From JAAYJG01 sp964450305 (GTDB lineage Bacteria; Bacillota; Clostridia; DSM-8532): DNA of 23,642 bases. The number at the start of each line of letters is the position of its first letter. Position 1 is the first letter of the stretch. Positions 1 to 7,498 of the stretch are shown piece by piece. The stretch spans positions 1-23,642 of the forward strand of contig CAYVFB010000052.1 of the NCBI GenBank assembly GCA_964450305.1, written 5' to 3'. Under the pieces are notes generated by a model. That model did no database searches, was not told the origin of the DNA, and saw nothing but the letters and a program-made list of their open reading frames with translations. The position numbers and the translations under genes are program-made.

Positions 1-1
1 G

Positions 2-77
<76 letters not shown>

Positions 78-95
78 AAATTCGTGACAAAACCT

Positions 96-124
96 ATTAT
101 ACACAGAATCGCCCTGTTTTGCAA
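96..124 (-). promoter_or_regulatory. Sigma-A promoter of tRNA-Ala
   Basis: On the minus strand TTGCAA (124-119) is followed after 17 nt by a perfect TATAAT (101-96). Transcription would start about 10 nt before the mature tRNA 5' end at 77, as expected for a stable RNA gene. Confidence 0.75.
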
Positions 125-141
125 GAGTTTTCACCCAAAAA

Positions 142-162
142 AACCTGTCCAGGAACCTGTCC
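142..162. repeat. Short tandem repeat upstream of tRNA-Ala promoter
   Basis: AACCTGTCC occurs twice (142-150 and 154-162) with a 12-nt period, separated by AGG, about 20 bp upstream of the tRNA-Ala -35 box. It could be a protein-binding site or chance low-complexity sequence; the surrounding DNA is rich in A and C runs. The rest of 78-366 holds only the tRNA promoter and the chemoreceptor promoter. Confidence 0.35.
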
Positions 163-273
163 AAAAACCCCAAAAAACCTACCCCCTAAAACCAAACAGT
201 ATGAAACTTTGTCCCATGTGTTTGCTTTGTGATAAATACGGGTAAATAAATCTCGAATAGTGATCGTAGAAAG

Positions 274-302
274 TAAATAAAAGATGGATCAAATGCCGAT
301 AT
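274..302 (+). promoter_or_regulatory. Sigma-28 (SigD/FliA)-type promoter of the chemoreceptor
   Basis: A perfect GCCGATAT (295-302) matches the flagellar sigma -10 consensus. TAAA occurs twice upstream, at 274-277 (17-nt spacer) and 278-281 (13-nt spacer). The usual spacer is 14-16 nt, so the -35 match is imperfect in spacing. It lies about 65 bp before the receptor start, and receptors are classic SigD targets. sigD itself is at 19373 in this window. Confidence 0.7.
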
Positions 303-366
303 TTAATTAGAACATTGTATTTTAGACATTTTTTCTTTTATGTTTATTTATTGGGGGGAATCTATT

Positions 367-2532
367 ATGTTAAAAAAGGAAGTATCACATAAGGGTAATT
401 CTTTCAAGCTAAAGAATATCATCAATTCTATAAAGAGGAGCCCATTAAAAAAGAATACAACTCCTTCCAATGACAAAGGGAACCCCTTTTTAAGAAGATT
501 CCAAAGCATAAAACTTCAACTTGTAATTGGTCTGCTCATTCCAGTCATAATGTTGGCAAGTTATGGTGTTCTGTCCTATTCGAAATCTGAGAAAGCAATT
601 ATCAGCAATTATGAATCCAGTTCATTGGATACCGTCAAAGCAATCAGCAAGTATATGAACTTTGGTTTCAGTCAGATAGAATTGTCATCACTGGAAATTA
701 CCTCCGATATTAATTTTAAGGAGTTTTTTGCTCTGACCAAGGAAGAAGGCAAAGGACTGACAAAATCCTATGATGATACCTTTGACAGAATCTCGATGAA
801 CGCACACTATAATAGCTTTGTTTATGATATTCATCTGCTTGGCGGTAACGGACTGGGGATGTCAACAAGCTTCGGGGATACAGAGATCAATGATGACCTT
901 TACAGCAAGCTTGTCGCATCTGACATCGGGAATCAGTTTAAGGAAAAGAAAGCTCAATACCTTTGGATTGGAGAGCATTCCGAACTGGATAAGATAATGC
1001 CAAAAGGATCCAACGAGTATAAAACAGACAATTACGCCGCCTCATTGATCAGGAAAATGTATGGCAGCAATGGGTATATGGTATATGATGTTTCACGCGA
1101 CTTAATCAAAGATGTGTTCTCTGAATATGATCTGGGAGAAGACAGTATTATGGGTTTTATCACCGGTGATGGCAGAGAAACACTGAATATCGATGCGCAA
1201 ACAGTTTTCTCAGGACTGCCTTTTTATCAGGCAATCCTGGAATCGGAAGAGGAATCGGGGTATTCCTACCAAAACTATAATGGCAGCGAATACCTGTTTA
1301 TTTATAGTAAATTCAAGGGGATACCTGGGACTGTTTGCGCGCTGGTTCCGAAAAGTGCGATTTTGATGCAGGTTAGCAGCCTAAAAACACTGAATATTGT
1401 TTTTATCACCGCAGCAAGCTTACTTGCCATATTGGTCGTCTTTCTGATCACCAGGGGCATCAGTAAGCCCATTGACTCTTTGAAAAATTCCATTCAAAAG
1501 GTATCCGAGGGTGATTTAACCGTTCAGCTTGACACGAAAAGAAGAGATGAGTTTTATACCCTGTCCAATGGAGTTTCCGATATGATGATGCATATGAGAA
1601 CCCTGATCGGTGAGGTACAGGACGTAGCCGGCACGGTCAGTGGTTCCTCTGTTAGCCTTACAGGTACTGCAGACGTCTTGTTGGATGCAACAAAGGAAAT
1701 CTCCATGGCCATCGACGAAATAGGGAAGGGAATCATCCAACAGTCAGAGGATGCAGAGCGCTCCCTGCATCAGATGTCCAATCTTTCAGAGCAGATCAAC
1801 CAGGTTTACAGCAATACCAATGAGATCGGACAGATTGCAAGTGATACGCAAAACGTGGCAAAAGAAGGAATGCTGATTATTGATGAGCTAAGCAGCAAGT
1901 CAAAAGCAACCTCCGAGATCACCCAGGATGTTATTCAGAAAATCCAGAATTCCAAGGGACAATCCAAGAAAATCGAGGGCTTTATCAATATTATTAATGC
2001 TATTGCTTCCCAAACCAACCTGCTTTCATTGAATGCTTCCATTGAAGCAGCCAGGGCCGGAGAGGCCGGCCGCGGCTTCGCAGTGGTTGCGGAAGAAATC
2101 AGAAAGCTGGCCGAGCAAAGTGTGAAAGCAGCGAAGCAAATACAGAATACCGTTAAGGAAATTGAAGTGCAAAACAAGGAAACTGTAGATACGGCAGCAA
2201 TAGCAGAGAACATTGTGGCTTCTCAAGCTGAAGCACTTTTAAAAACGGTTAGTGTATTTGATGATATTTCAAGCCACGTAAACAGCCTGGTTGATCATAT
2301 GAATGATATCCTGCAGCGGCTGAAAACCATTGAAACCGCAAAAGATGATACTTTGTGCGCAGTTCAGAGCATCTCTGCTATTACGGAGCAAACATCGGCA
2401 TCATCACAGGAAGTGAATGCAACGGCACAAAATCAGATAGGCTCGGTGGAAAAATTGCGTCAGTCAGCGATTATTCTGGAAGAAGACGCGAAAAAGCTGG
2501 AAGACGCCATTAAAATCTTTAAAATCAGGTAA
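367..2532 (+). CDS. Methyl-accepting chemotaxis protein (transmembrane chemoreceptor)
   Basis: This 721-residue chemoreceptor would sense an external ligand and control CheA through CheW. It has a basic cytoplasmic N-tail (1-47), membrane helix 1 (about 50-71), a roughly 270-residue extracellular sensor that looks like a Cache-type domain, membrane helix 2 (about 341-363), HAMP (about 364-416), then a long coiled-coil signalling domain. The hairpin tip is easy to recognise near residues 540-585 (SQTNLLSLNASIEAARAGEA, then GRGFAVVAEEIRKLAEQ). I choose the ATG at 367 because GGGGGGAA (353-360) sits 6 nt upstream; an in-frame ATG at 340 lies before that site and lacks one. No C-terminal pentapeptide tether for CheR is evident. 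It stands alone behind a sigma-28-like promoter and ends at an intrinsic terminator. Ligand unknown. Confidence 0.96.
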   Translation: MLKKEVSHKGNSFKLKNIINSIKRSPLKKNTTPSNDKGNPFLRRFQSIKLQLVIGLLIPVIMLASYGVLSYSKSEKAIISNYESSSLDTVKAISKYMNFGFSQIELSSLEITSDINFKEFFALTKEEGKGLTKSYDDTFDRISMNAHYNSFVYDIHLLGGNGLGMSTSFGDTEINDDLYSKLVASDIGNQFKEKKAQYLWIGEHSELDKIMPKGSNEYKTDNYAASLIRKMYGSNGYMVYDVSRDLIKDVFSEYDLGEDSIMGFITGDGRETLNIDAQTVFSGLPFYQAILESEEESGYSYQNYNGSEYLFIYSKFKGIPGTVCALVPKSAILMQVSSLKTLNIVFITAASLLAILVVFLITRGISKPIDSLKNSIQKVSEGDLTVQLDTKRRDEFYTLSNGVSDMMMHMRTLIGEVQDVAGTVSGSSVSLTGTADVLLDATKEISMAIDEIGKGIIQQSEDAERSLHQMSNLSEQINQVYSNTNEIGQIASDTQNVAKEGMLIIDELSSKSKATSEITQDVIQKIQNSKGQSKKIEGFINIINAIASQTNLLSLNASIEAARAGEAGRGFAVVAEEIRKLAEQSVKAAKQIQNTVKEIEVQNKETVDTAAIAENIVASQAEALLKTVSVFDDISSHVNSLVDHMNDILQRLKTIETAKDDTLCAVQSISAITEQTSASSQEVNATAQNQIGSVEKLRQSAIILEEDAKKLEDAIKIFKIR

Positions 2533-2563
2533 TATCAGGTAACCTGCCATAATTTCTGAAAAC

Positions 2564-2611
2564 GGCTGTCAGAACGAGAATTACTCAGATACTCGAGCTG
2601 TCAGCCTTTTT
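2564..2611 (+). terminator. Intrinsic terminator after the chemoreceptor gene
   Basis: An interrupted hairpin (GGCTG-T-CAG ... CGAG / CTCG ... CTG-T-CAGCC) is followed directly by five T (2607-2611). It begins 31 bp after the stop codon. Confidence 0.75.
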
Positions 2612-2682
2612 CACATCATTGATGCAGTAAATAATTGGTTGGTTGCTCATTTACCCGATCGTCCAAACAACCTTCATTACAT

Positions 2683-2711
2683 TTGCAAGCAAATGCTTCT
2701 GTTGCTATAAT
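2683..2711 (+). promoter_or_regulatory. Sigma-A promoter with -35 palindrome (copy 1)
   Basis: TTGCAA (2683-2688), a 17-nt spacer, then TATAAT (2706-2711), 31 bp before the flavoprotein start. The -35 box lies inside an imperfect palindrome, TTTGC-N2-GCAAA. The block 2683-2714 is almost identical (31 of 32 bases) to the rhomboid promoter on the other strand at 6890-6859, which suggests a shared regulator or a duplicated promoter cassette. Confidence 0.8.
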
Positions 2712-2741
2712 AAACTGAGAATCCACTCGGAGGTAAAACGA

Positions 2742-4403
2742 ATGAAAACATACAGGTGTCTTGTTTGCGGCTATATCCATGAAGGCTCTGAACCGCCTGA
2801 AAGCTGCCCGGTTTGTGGGGTGCCGTCATCCGAATTTGAGGCTTTGGGTCAGCAGATATCTCCTGAAGTCATCGTAACACAACAAAAGCCCGAATCAAAG
2901 CTTGAAATAAACAAGTGGCAATGCCTCGTTTGCGGCTATATCCATGAAGGCTCTGAACCGCCGGAAAGCTGCCCGGTTTGTGGGGTACCGTCATCCGAAT
3001 TTGAGGCTTTGGGCCAGCAGATATCTCCTGAAGTCATCGTAACACCACAAAAAACTGAACCAAAGCTTGAAATAGAACAGTGGCAATGCCTTGTTTGCGG
3101 CTATATCCATACAGGTTCCGAACCACCGGAAAGCTGCCCGGTTTGCGGAGTACCCTCATCCGAATTTGAACCATTGGGTCTTCAGAAGCCTCCCGAAGCA
3201 ATCAGCAGGCCGCAAAAGTATGTCATTGTCGGCGGAGGCATAGCTGGTGTAACCAGTGCGGAAGAGCTCCGTAAAAACTCGGAAAATGCGGAAATCACAC
3301 TGGTTTGTGCGGAAGCCTTGCTGCCTTATTATCGGTTAAGTCTTTCAAGATATCTTGCACGGGAGGTTGACAGATCAAGCCTTGTCATCCATCCCAAAAG
3401 CTTTTATGAACAGAAGAGAATAAACCTGCTCTTAGGCATGGAAGTCATTGATATTCATAAAGCAGAAAGACAGGTTGCTTTTTCCGACGGCAGTAAAGCA
3501 GATTATGATAAACTGATCATTGCCAATGGTGCATATCCCTTCGTACCCCCCATTACCGGGAAGGAACTTGCTAATGTGATTACGGTAAGGAATCTGGAAG
3601 ATGCGGATTACATTCTGCAACAACTCAAAAGCCTGGAATCGGTCATCTGTATCGGCGGTGGGATATTGGGCCTTGAAATCGCAGGGGCCATCGCAAAAAG
3701 CGGTGTGCGCATAACCCTTTTGGAAGGAATGGAATGGCTAATGCCCCGTCAGTTGAACAGAAAAGGCTCTGGTGTACTAAAGAAATACCTGGAAACCATT
3801 GGAATTGAGGTTCGGGAAAATGCTAAAGTCCAGGAAATCACCGGAGAAGTTGGCTGCACGGGCGTAAAGCTTTCCACCGGAGAACAATTGCCAGCCCGGA
3901 TGGTCATTATCACAGCGGGCATCCGCCCAAACGTCGGGCTTGTTCAGAAAGCAGGCCTTGAAGTAAATTCAGGCCTTGTTGTCAACAGTAGCATGCAAAC
4001 CTCAGATGAAAACATCTTTGCGGCAGGAGACATTACTGAGTTTAAAGGAATGCTTTACGGCCTTTGGAATGCAGCGCAGATACAGGGGAAAATTGCTGCA
4101 CAAAACGCGTTGGGAAAGGACGCTCAGTTTGAAGGTATTCCAAGGTCTGCAGTGCTGAAGGTTCTGGGCTTGGATCTGTTCAGCATTGGCGAATACATGC
4201 CCAGGGATGAAAACTGTATCCAATATGAAAGGGAAGCACCCGGCAGTTATGTTCTGTTTGTGTTCCGGGAGGGCAGAATGGCTGGCAGCATCGTCATTGG
4301 TGACAAGGTGCTTGCAATGAAGGCAAAGCAGGCCGTGGAAAAGGGCTTTTATTATACGGAACACAATGGTGATGTTGAAGGGATTATTCGTCAAATCTCT
4401 TGA
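2742..4403 (+). CDS. FAD/NAD(P)H oxidoreductase with three N-terminal rubredoxin-like domains
   Basis: The 553-residue protein joins an electron-carrier array to a flavin reductase. Three rubredoxin-like modules of the short rubrerythrin type (CxxC-x12-CxxC) have iron-binding cysteines at 6/9/22/25, 61/64/77/80 and 116/119/132/135. From about residue 159 a pyridine nucleotide-disulfide oxidoreductase fold follows: FAD site VIVGGGIAGV (about 160-170), NAD(P) site CIGGGILGLEIAG (about 301-313), and FAD-closing motif IFAAGD (about 421-426), with a C-terminal region like NADH:rubredoxin oxidoreductases. Likely role: cytoplasmic transfer of electrons from NADH through flavin to rubredoxin centres, feeding oxygen or peroxide detoxification. 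The start is ATG 2742 with CGGAGGT at 2728-2734; longer in-frame starts lie upstream of the promoter and are excluded. The partner acceptor is not visible here. Confidence 0.93.
   Translation: MKTYRCLVCGYIHEGSEPPESCPVCGVPSSEFEALGQQISPEVIVTQQKPESKLEINKWQCLVCGYIHEGSEPPESCPVCGVPSSEFEALGQQISPEVIVTPQKTEPKLEIEQWQCLVCGYIHTGSEPPESCPVCGVPSSEFEPLGLQKPPEAISRPQKYVIVGGGIAGVTSAEELRKNSENAEITLVCAEALLPYYRLSLSRYLAREVDRSSLVIHPKSFYEQKRINLLLGMEVIDIHKAERQVAFSDGSKADYDKLIIANGAYPFVPPITGKELANVITVRNLEDADYILQQLKSLESVICIGGGILGLEIAGAIAKSGVRITLLEGMEWLMPRQLNRKGSGVLKKYLETIGIEVRENAKVQEITGEVGCTGVKLSTGEQLPARMVIITAGIRPNVGLVQKAGLEVNSGLVVNSSMQTSDENIFAAGDITEFKGMLYGLWNAAQIQGKIAAQNALGKDAQFEGIPRSAVLKVLGLDLFSIGEYMPRDENCIQYEREAPGSYVLFVFREGRMAGSIVIGDKVLAMKAKQAVEKGFYYTEHNGDVEGIIRQIS
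2757..3185 (+). repeat. Three 165-bp in-frame repeats encoding rubredoxin-like modules
   Basis: The first module cysteine codons are at 2757, 2922 and 3087, an exact 165-bp (55-codon) period. Units 1 and 2 are nearly identical in DNA, including the linker. Unit 3 is slightly more diverged and is cut short at the junction with the flavin domain. Near-identity at synonymous sites implies recent duplication or continuing gene conversion. Confidence 0.93.
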
Positions 4404-4427
4404 AGCCTTGCAGTACATTTTATTAGA

Positions 4428-4493
4428 AACGGATTGCATCGTGATGAGTCCCAAGTGATCCGTTTGATGAGGGGGAGGCCCGAAAGGCCTCCC
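4428..4493 (+). other. Two adjacent hairpins between flavoprotein and PHP genes
   Basis: AAACGGAT (4428-4435) pairs with ATCCGTTT (4458-4465). Next GGGAGGCC (4473-4480) pairs perfectly with GGCCTCCC (4486-4493) around CGAAA. Neither is followed by a T run, so this is not a standard terminator, though the second stem is very stable and may end transcription or protect the mRNA 3' end. Confidence 0.55.
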
Positions 4494-4549
4494 TATGCTG
4501 TAAACGGGACCGGAAAAGAGAGAACTTGAAATGGAAAGGATTCACGGAT

Positions 4550-5218
4550 ATGTTCAAATACGAAACACACGCGCACACTTCAGAAGGAAGCAGGTGCGCA
4601 TCGATAACGGCGAAGGAGTTGGTACGCTTTTATAAATCAATGGGATACACCGGTATCTGTATTACCGATCATTTCTTCAATGGCAACACGACGGTTCCCA
4701 TAGATCTCTGCTGGAATGATAAAGTTGAAATGTATTGCATGGGCTTTGAAAAGGCATATGCTGAAGGCAGGAAAGTTGGGTTGGATGTATTTTTTGGGTG
4801 GGAGTATTCCTACATGGGTTCCGACTTTTTAACCTATGGACTGAACCGGGAATGGCTGATAAACCACCCGTATTTGTTGGAGCTTCGCGTCAGCGATTAT
4901 TGTGATCTGGTCCACAGCGAGGGGGGCTTTATTGTCCATGCCCATCCGTTCCGCGAGGCTTCCTATATTGAAATGATAAGGCTCTTGCCCCGCAAGGTGG
5001 ATGCCGTTGAGGTGATCAATGCCTGCAGGAGCGATTTTGAAAACAGACTTGCCGATGAATATGCCGACAATTACCATCTTCTGAAAACAGCCGGCAGTGA
5101 CAACCATTGGGGTGAAATGTCCGGATACAGCGGAATACAGTTGGAAAGGCGGCTTGGGGATGTGGGAGATATGATCGAAAGTATCAAGAACAAAGAAGTT
5201 GAAATTTTTTCTGTTTAG
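4550..5218 (+). CDS. PHP-domain metal-dependent phosphoesterase family protein
   Basis: A 222-residue PHP (polymerase and histidinol phosphatase) protein. Metal-ligand motifs occur in order: HAHTSE near the N-terminus, ITDHFF around residue 40, VHAHPFRE in the middle and GSDNHWG near the C-terminus. These bind two or three metal ions and usually hydrolyse phosphoesters; this length and motif set fit small stand-alone PHP phosphoesterases, but the substrate cannot be told from sequence. I choose ATG 4550 (MFKYETHAHT) because this family starts a few residues before the first HxH and GGAAAGGA (4533-4540) lies upstream; a TTG at 4526 would add eight residues. It may be its own unit or follow the flavoprotein gene; no clear promoter is seen. 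Confidence 0.88.
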   Translation: MFKYETHAHTSEGSRCASITAKELVRFYKSMGYTGICITDHFFNGNTTVPIDLCWNDKVEMYCMGFEKAYAEGRKVGLDVFFGWEYSYMGSDFLTYGLNREWLINHPYLLELRVSDYCDLVHSEGGFIVHAHPFREASYIEMIRLLPRKVDAVEVINACRSDFENRLADEYADNYHLLKTAGSDNHWGEMSGYSGIQLERRLGDVGDMIESIKNKEVEIFSV

Positions 5219-5274
5219 CGATTTCAAAGCACCAAATTAACTAATTAACTAAACTTCCCCACCTCAATCTGTGA

Positions 5275-5367
5275 GTAGTGTTTTGAGATGCTGATACCGA
5301 CATGCCAAGGTGTGATATCACACTGCCGCTGGTAGCCTGCTGTGCAGGCAAGCGCTCAAAACACTAT
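5275..5367 (+). ncRNA. Candidate structured RNA: compact three-way junction
   Basis: The 5219-5546 gap has no gene but a strong fold. P1 is a perfect 12-bp stem, TAGTGTTTTGAG (5276-5287) with CTCAAAACACTA (5355-5366), extended by GCT/AGC (5290-5292/5351-5353). Arm P2 is TACC/GGTA (5295-5298/5331-5334), capped by the 14-bp palindrome GTGTGATATCACAC (5310-5323). Arm P3 is GCCTGC-TGT-GCAGGC (5335-5349). Junction linkers are 2, 0 and 1 nt. I recognise no known riboswitch consensus, including c-di-GMP-I, and there is no T run. It could be a leader element of the PilZ gene, a small RNA, or a palindromic repeat element. The rest of the gap shows only the palindrome AAAGGCCTTT at 5408-5417. Confidence 0.5.
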
Positions 5368-5546
5368 GGGACAGTTGAGTAATAAAAAACGAACAGATGG
5401 GATATGTAAAGGCCTTTACGAAATAAGGAGAATCAGATAGAATTTTGTTGTTTGAGTTTCCATATTTCGGGTAACAATAATGAACTGTGGCTTATTTACA
5501 TTTCGCTGTAAATCGAAGAATACCTAAACCAGGGGGAAGGCAGTCA

Positions 5547-6161
5547 ATGAGCAATATTGTAGTCTTTATTCATTATTCCAGTGACAAGCCGTTTAATGGT
5601 GAAATCATCCGGGGACGGATGGGAGAATTCATTACAGCAAAACTGTCTTGTTCGGATATTAGTTTTTTGAAAAGAGGAGACCCGCTGGTTGTCGGACAGC
5701 AGGACGGTGGTGAAGAAAACGGTGTTAAATGCTTCGGAGGAAATATCGTCGATACCTATAAAAGTCAGAGCATGATTTTAATTTCTCCCGACAAAATCTA
5801 CGGTGATGCTGAAAAAAGGCAATTCACCAGGCACAAGGTGTCTTTGTCAGGATATCTTCGCGGCAGCGTGAACAAAAATGAGGAGATTTGGATAAAGGAT
5901 ATCAGCTATGCCGGCCTTGGAATCTACTCTGATAAAGAAATGGATGTGGATTGCACGGTTACGATTGATATGTTTATGGGAGGGTTAATGTATACCGGTG
6001 AAGGGATAGTCGTTCGAAAAGCGGCTGCTTTTGGCAGAAATGAGTATGGCATACAGCTGCTTCACAGAGACAAGCAGTCAATTTACTACACACAGAATTG
6101 CATTGACAGTTACCTGGTAAATGAAATAAACCAACTGAGAAGATCCTTAGGCATGTTTTAA
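5547..6161 (+). CDS. PilZ-domain (c-di-GMP-binding) protein
   Basis: A 204-residue cytoplasmic protein with a C-terminal PilZ domain. The c-di-GMP signature is complete: RQFTR (RxxxR, about residues 91-95) and DISYAG (DxSxxG, about residues 117-122). The N-terminal 85 residues form a separate mixed alpha/beta region I cannot name. It probably changes a partner's activity when the second messenger is bound. The start is ATG 5547 with AGGGGGAAGG (5531-5540) upstream; an in-frame start at 5487 lacks a site. It is monocistronic and faces the rhomboid gene. The partner is unknown; a second PilZ gene lies in the flagellar cluster at 14111. Confidence 0.88.
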   Translation: MSNIVVFIHYSSDKPFNGEIIRGRMGEFITAKLSCSDISFLKRGDPLVVGQQDGGEENGVKCFGGNIVDTYKSQSMILISPDKIYGDAEKRQFTRHKVSLSGYLRGSVNKNEEIWIKDISYAGLGIYSDKEMDVDCTVTIDMFMGGLMYTGEGIVVRKAAAFGRNEYGIQLLHRDKQSIYYTQNCIDSYLVNEINQLRRSLGMF

Positions 6162-6185
6162 TTCTGCTAAAACCCAAGGATCGAC

Positions 6186-6202
6186 GTATTCCAGTGGAAT
6201 AC
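6186..6202. other. Perfect hairpin between convergent genes
   Basis: GTATTCC-AGT-GGAATAC, a 7-bp stem with a 3-nt loop, lies between the convergent ends of the PilZ gene (6161) and the rhomboid gene (6260). There is no real T run on either strand, so a terminator role is only possible. Confidence 0.4.
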
Positions 6203-6259
6203 AAAATTTGCTTATGCTCATGACGGTACACTGATAGAAACGTTTGCGTAATAAGCTGC

Positions 6260-6823
6260 TCATTTTTTTGAACTCTTTAAGGAGAACCCGAAGAACAGAC
6301 CACATATCCCACCGGCGATATGCGTCAGCTGCGAGATATTATCACGAACAGATAAACCGGACATTATTTCTCTGCCAAAATAGATTGCTACGACCAGCAC
6401 GAGGGTTAATGGAATACTGCCTTCACGGATATTCACAAAAGAGCTTAAGATGATAAGCATGAATACAATGCCGCTTGCACCCAATAGGGCAGTGTTGAAA
6501 AGAAGGATGTTTAAAACTCCTGTGACAAAGGCTGTTATGGCGAACATCATGATCATGTTCTTTGAACCATATCTGCTTTCCAGCATGGGCCCTACCAGAA
6601 GAATAACAAGGAAATTGTTGAAAAAATGATCCCAGTCAACATGCCCCAACACATGGCCAAAAAGTCTGACATAAAAAAGCGGATCCAGAAGGTTTCCCCT
6701 GTAAACTGAAAACAACAGCCGGGTAGAAGCCATGTCGGTTATATTCCCAAGAATAAGCGCAATTACCGATAGAAGCGCAAAGGTCAGGATTACGGGAGAA
6801 TTATAGTGAAACCTTTTCAGCAT
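6260..6823 (-). CDS. Rhomboid-family intramembrane serine protease
   Basis: A 187-residue integral membrane protein that should cleave substrates within the membrane. The catalytic pair is visible: Ser117 in GASG and His168 in LTHIAGG. The loop motif GHVDWDHFFNN (about 60-70) matches the rhomboid HxxxN element (His66, Asn70), and about six hydrophobic helices fit the minimal bacterial core. There is no zinc finger or rhomboid C-terminal extension. I choose the third in-frame start, ATG 6823, because GAGGTGAT lies at the right distance; GTG 6832 and ATG 6829 overlap that site. The gene has its own promoter (6890-6862), nearly identical to that of the flavoprotein at 2742. Substrate unknown. 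Confidence 0.9.
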   Translation of the reverse strand: MLKRFHYNSPVILTFALLSVIALILGNITDMASTRLLFSVYRGNLLDPLFYVRLFGHVLGHVDWDHFFNNFLVILLVGPMLESRYGSKNMIMMFAITAFVTGVLNILLFNTALLGASGIVFMLIILSSFVNIREGSIPLTLVLVVAIYFGREIMSGLSVRDNISQLTHIAGGICGLFFGFSLKSSKK

Positions 6824-6861
6824 GATCATCACCTCAACATCAGCAAAACGTCATTACATTT

Positions 6862-6890
6862 ATTATAGCAACAGAAGCATTTGCATGCAA
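6862..6890 (-). promoter_or_regulatory. Sigma-A promoter with -35 palindrome (copy 2)
   Basis: On the minus strand TTGCAT (6890-6885), 17 nt, then TATAAT (6867-6862), 39 bp before the rhomboid start. TTGCATGCAA at the -35 box is a perfect 10-bp palindrome. The block is 31/32 identical to 2683-2714. It abuts the terminator of the upstream minus-strand gene. Confidence 0.8.
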
Positions 6891-6893
6891 TAA

Positions 6894-6923
6894 AAGAGGG
6901 CGGGGCTTTTTTCCCGCCCTCTT
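6894..6923 (-). terminator. Intrinsic terminator of the small membrane protein gene
   Basis: A perfect 11-bp GC-rich stem, AAGAGGGCGGG / CCCGCCCTCTT, with an 8-nt loop. Read on the minus strand it is followed by TTATT, and it lies 10 bp after the stop of the 6934-7323 gene. It separates that gene from the rhomboid promoter. Confidence 0.8.
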
Positions 6924-6933
6924 CAATGCCGAA

Positions 6934-7323
6934 CTACTTTGTGAAATATACCGGATCTCCCTTATCTGGTGTCATACGACAAAACTTTAGGATCAAGCAA
7001 ACCACATCAAGAACAAGAGCTATAATACCCAGACCGATTAGAATTAACGCTACAACAAGACTTCCTCTAAAAATTGTCAGGATGCCGAAGATGACCAAAA
7101 ACAGGGTGATTAGCAGCAACAGCAGGCATGCCAGGCAATGAAGCTTTACGCATTTGGTTAAACCGCAAACAACCAGTAAAATAATACCGGAAATAATCGT
7201 ACCGATTGTAACAGCTTTAAAGCAAAACCCGGTTGCAAGAAGAAAAACGCCAAGGCCGATCAGGAAAATGCCCAATATGCCGACAGCGAGGCAGAACAGT
7301 CTACGGTGGTCTTTACAACACAT
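6934..7323 (-). CDS. Small cysteine-containing four-helix membrane protein, unknown function
   Basis: A 129-residue protein of about four hydrophobic helices (roughly 8-28, 34-52, 59-80 and 86-108) joined by very short loops, with a charged N-terminus (MCCKDHRR) and a polar C-tail. Cysteines are unusually many for a membrane protein, with pairs near the N-terminus and between helices 2 and 3. I do not recognise the family. Start ATG 7323 is set by AAAGGAGG ending 8 nt upstream; GTG 7332 overlaps that site. It is monocistronic with its own terminator and diverges from the cupin gene. Confidence 0.8.
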   Translation of the reverse strand: MCCKDHRRLFCLAVGILGIFLIGLGVFLLATGFCFKAVTIGTIISGIILLVVCGLTKCVKLHCLACLLLLLITLFLVIFGILTIFRGSLVVALILIGLGIIALVLDVVCLILKFCRMTPDKGDPVYFTK

Positions 7324-7410
7324 ATTTTTCACCTCCTTTGGTAGTGTTTAACGAGCATATATCCGGCTCATTACAGTATATTGAACAAGCATTCAGAAGG
7401 TGACTGCTGC

Positions 7411-7439
7411 TTGTATTGGTTTTTGGAAAAGTATAGAAT
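7411..7439 (+). promoter_or_regulatory. Probable sigma-A promoter of the cupin-dehydrogenase unit
   Basis: TTGTAT (7411-7416), 17 nt, TAGAAT (7434-7439), about 60 bp before the cupin start. The -35 is weak and the -10 is 5/6. Confidence 0.5.
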
Positions 7440-7498
7440 GAAACAGAGCACCATTTGGTGTTCAGTTCATTGAATATTTAAGCCTTCAGGAGGTTGCT

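Noticed and set aside
5275..5367. Hammerhead ribozyme or c-di-GMP-I riboswitch
   Set aside because: The hammerhead core (CTGANGA with GAAA) and the c-di-GMP-I junction motifs are absent, although both are three-way junctions.
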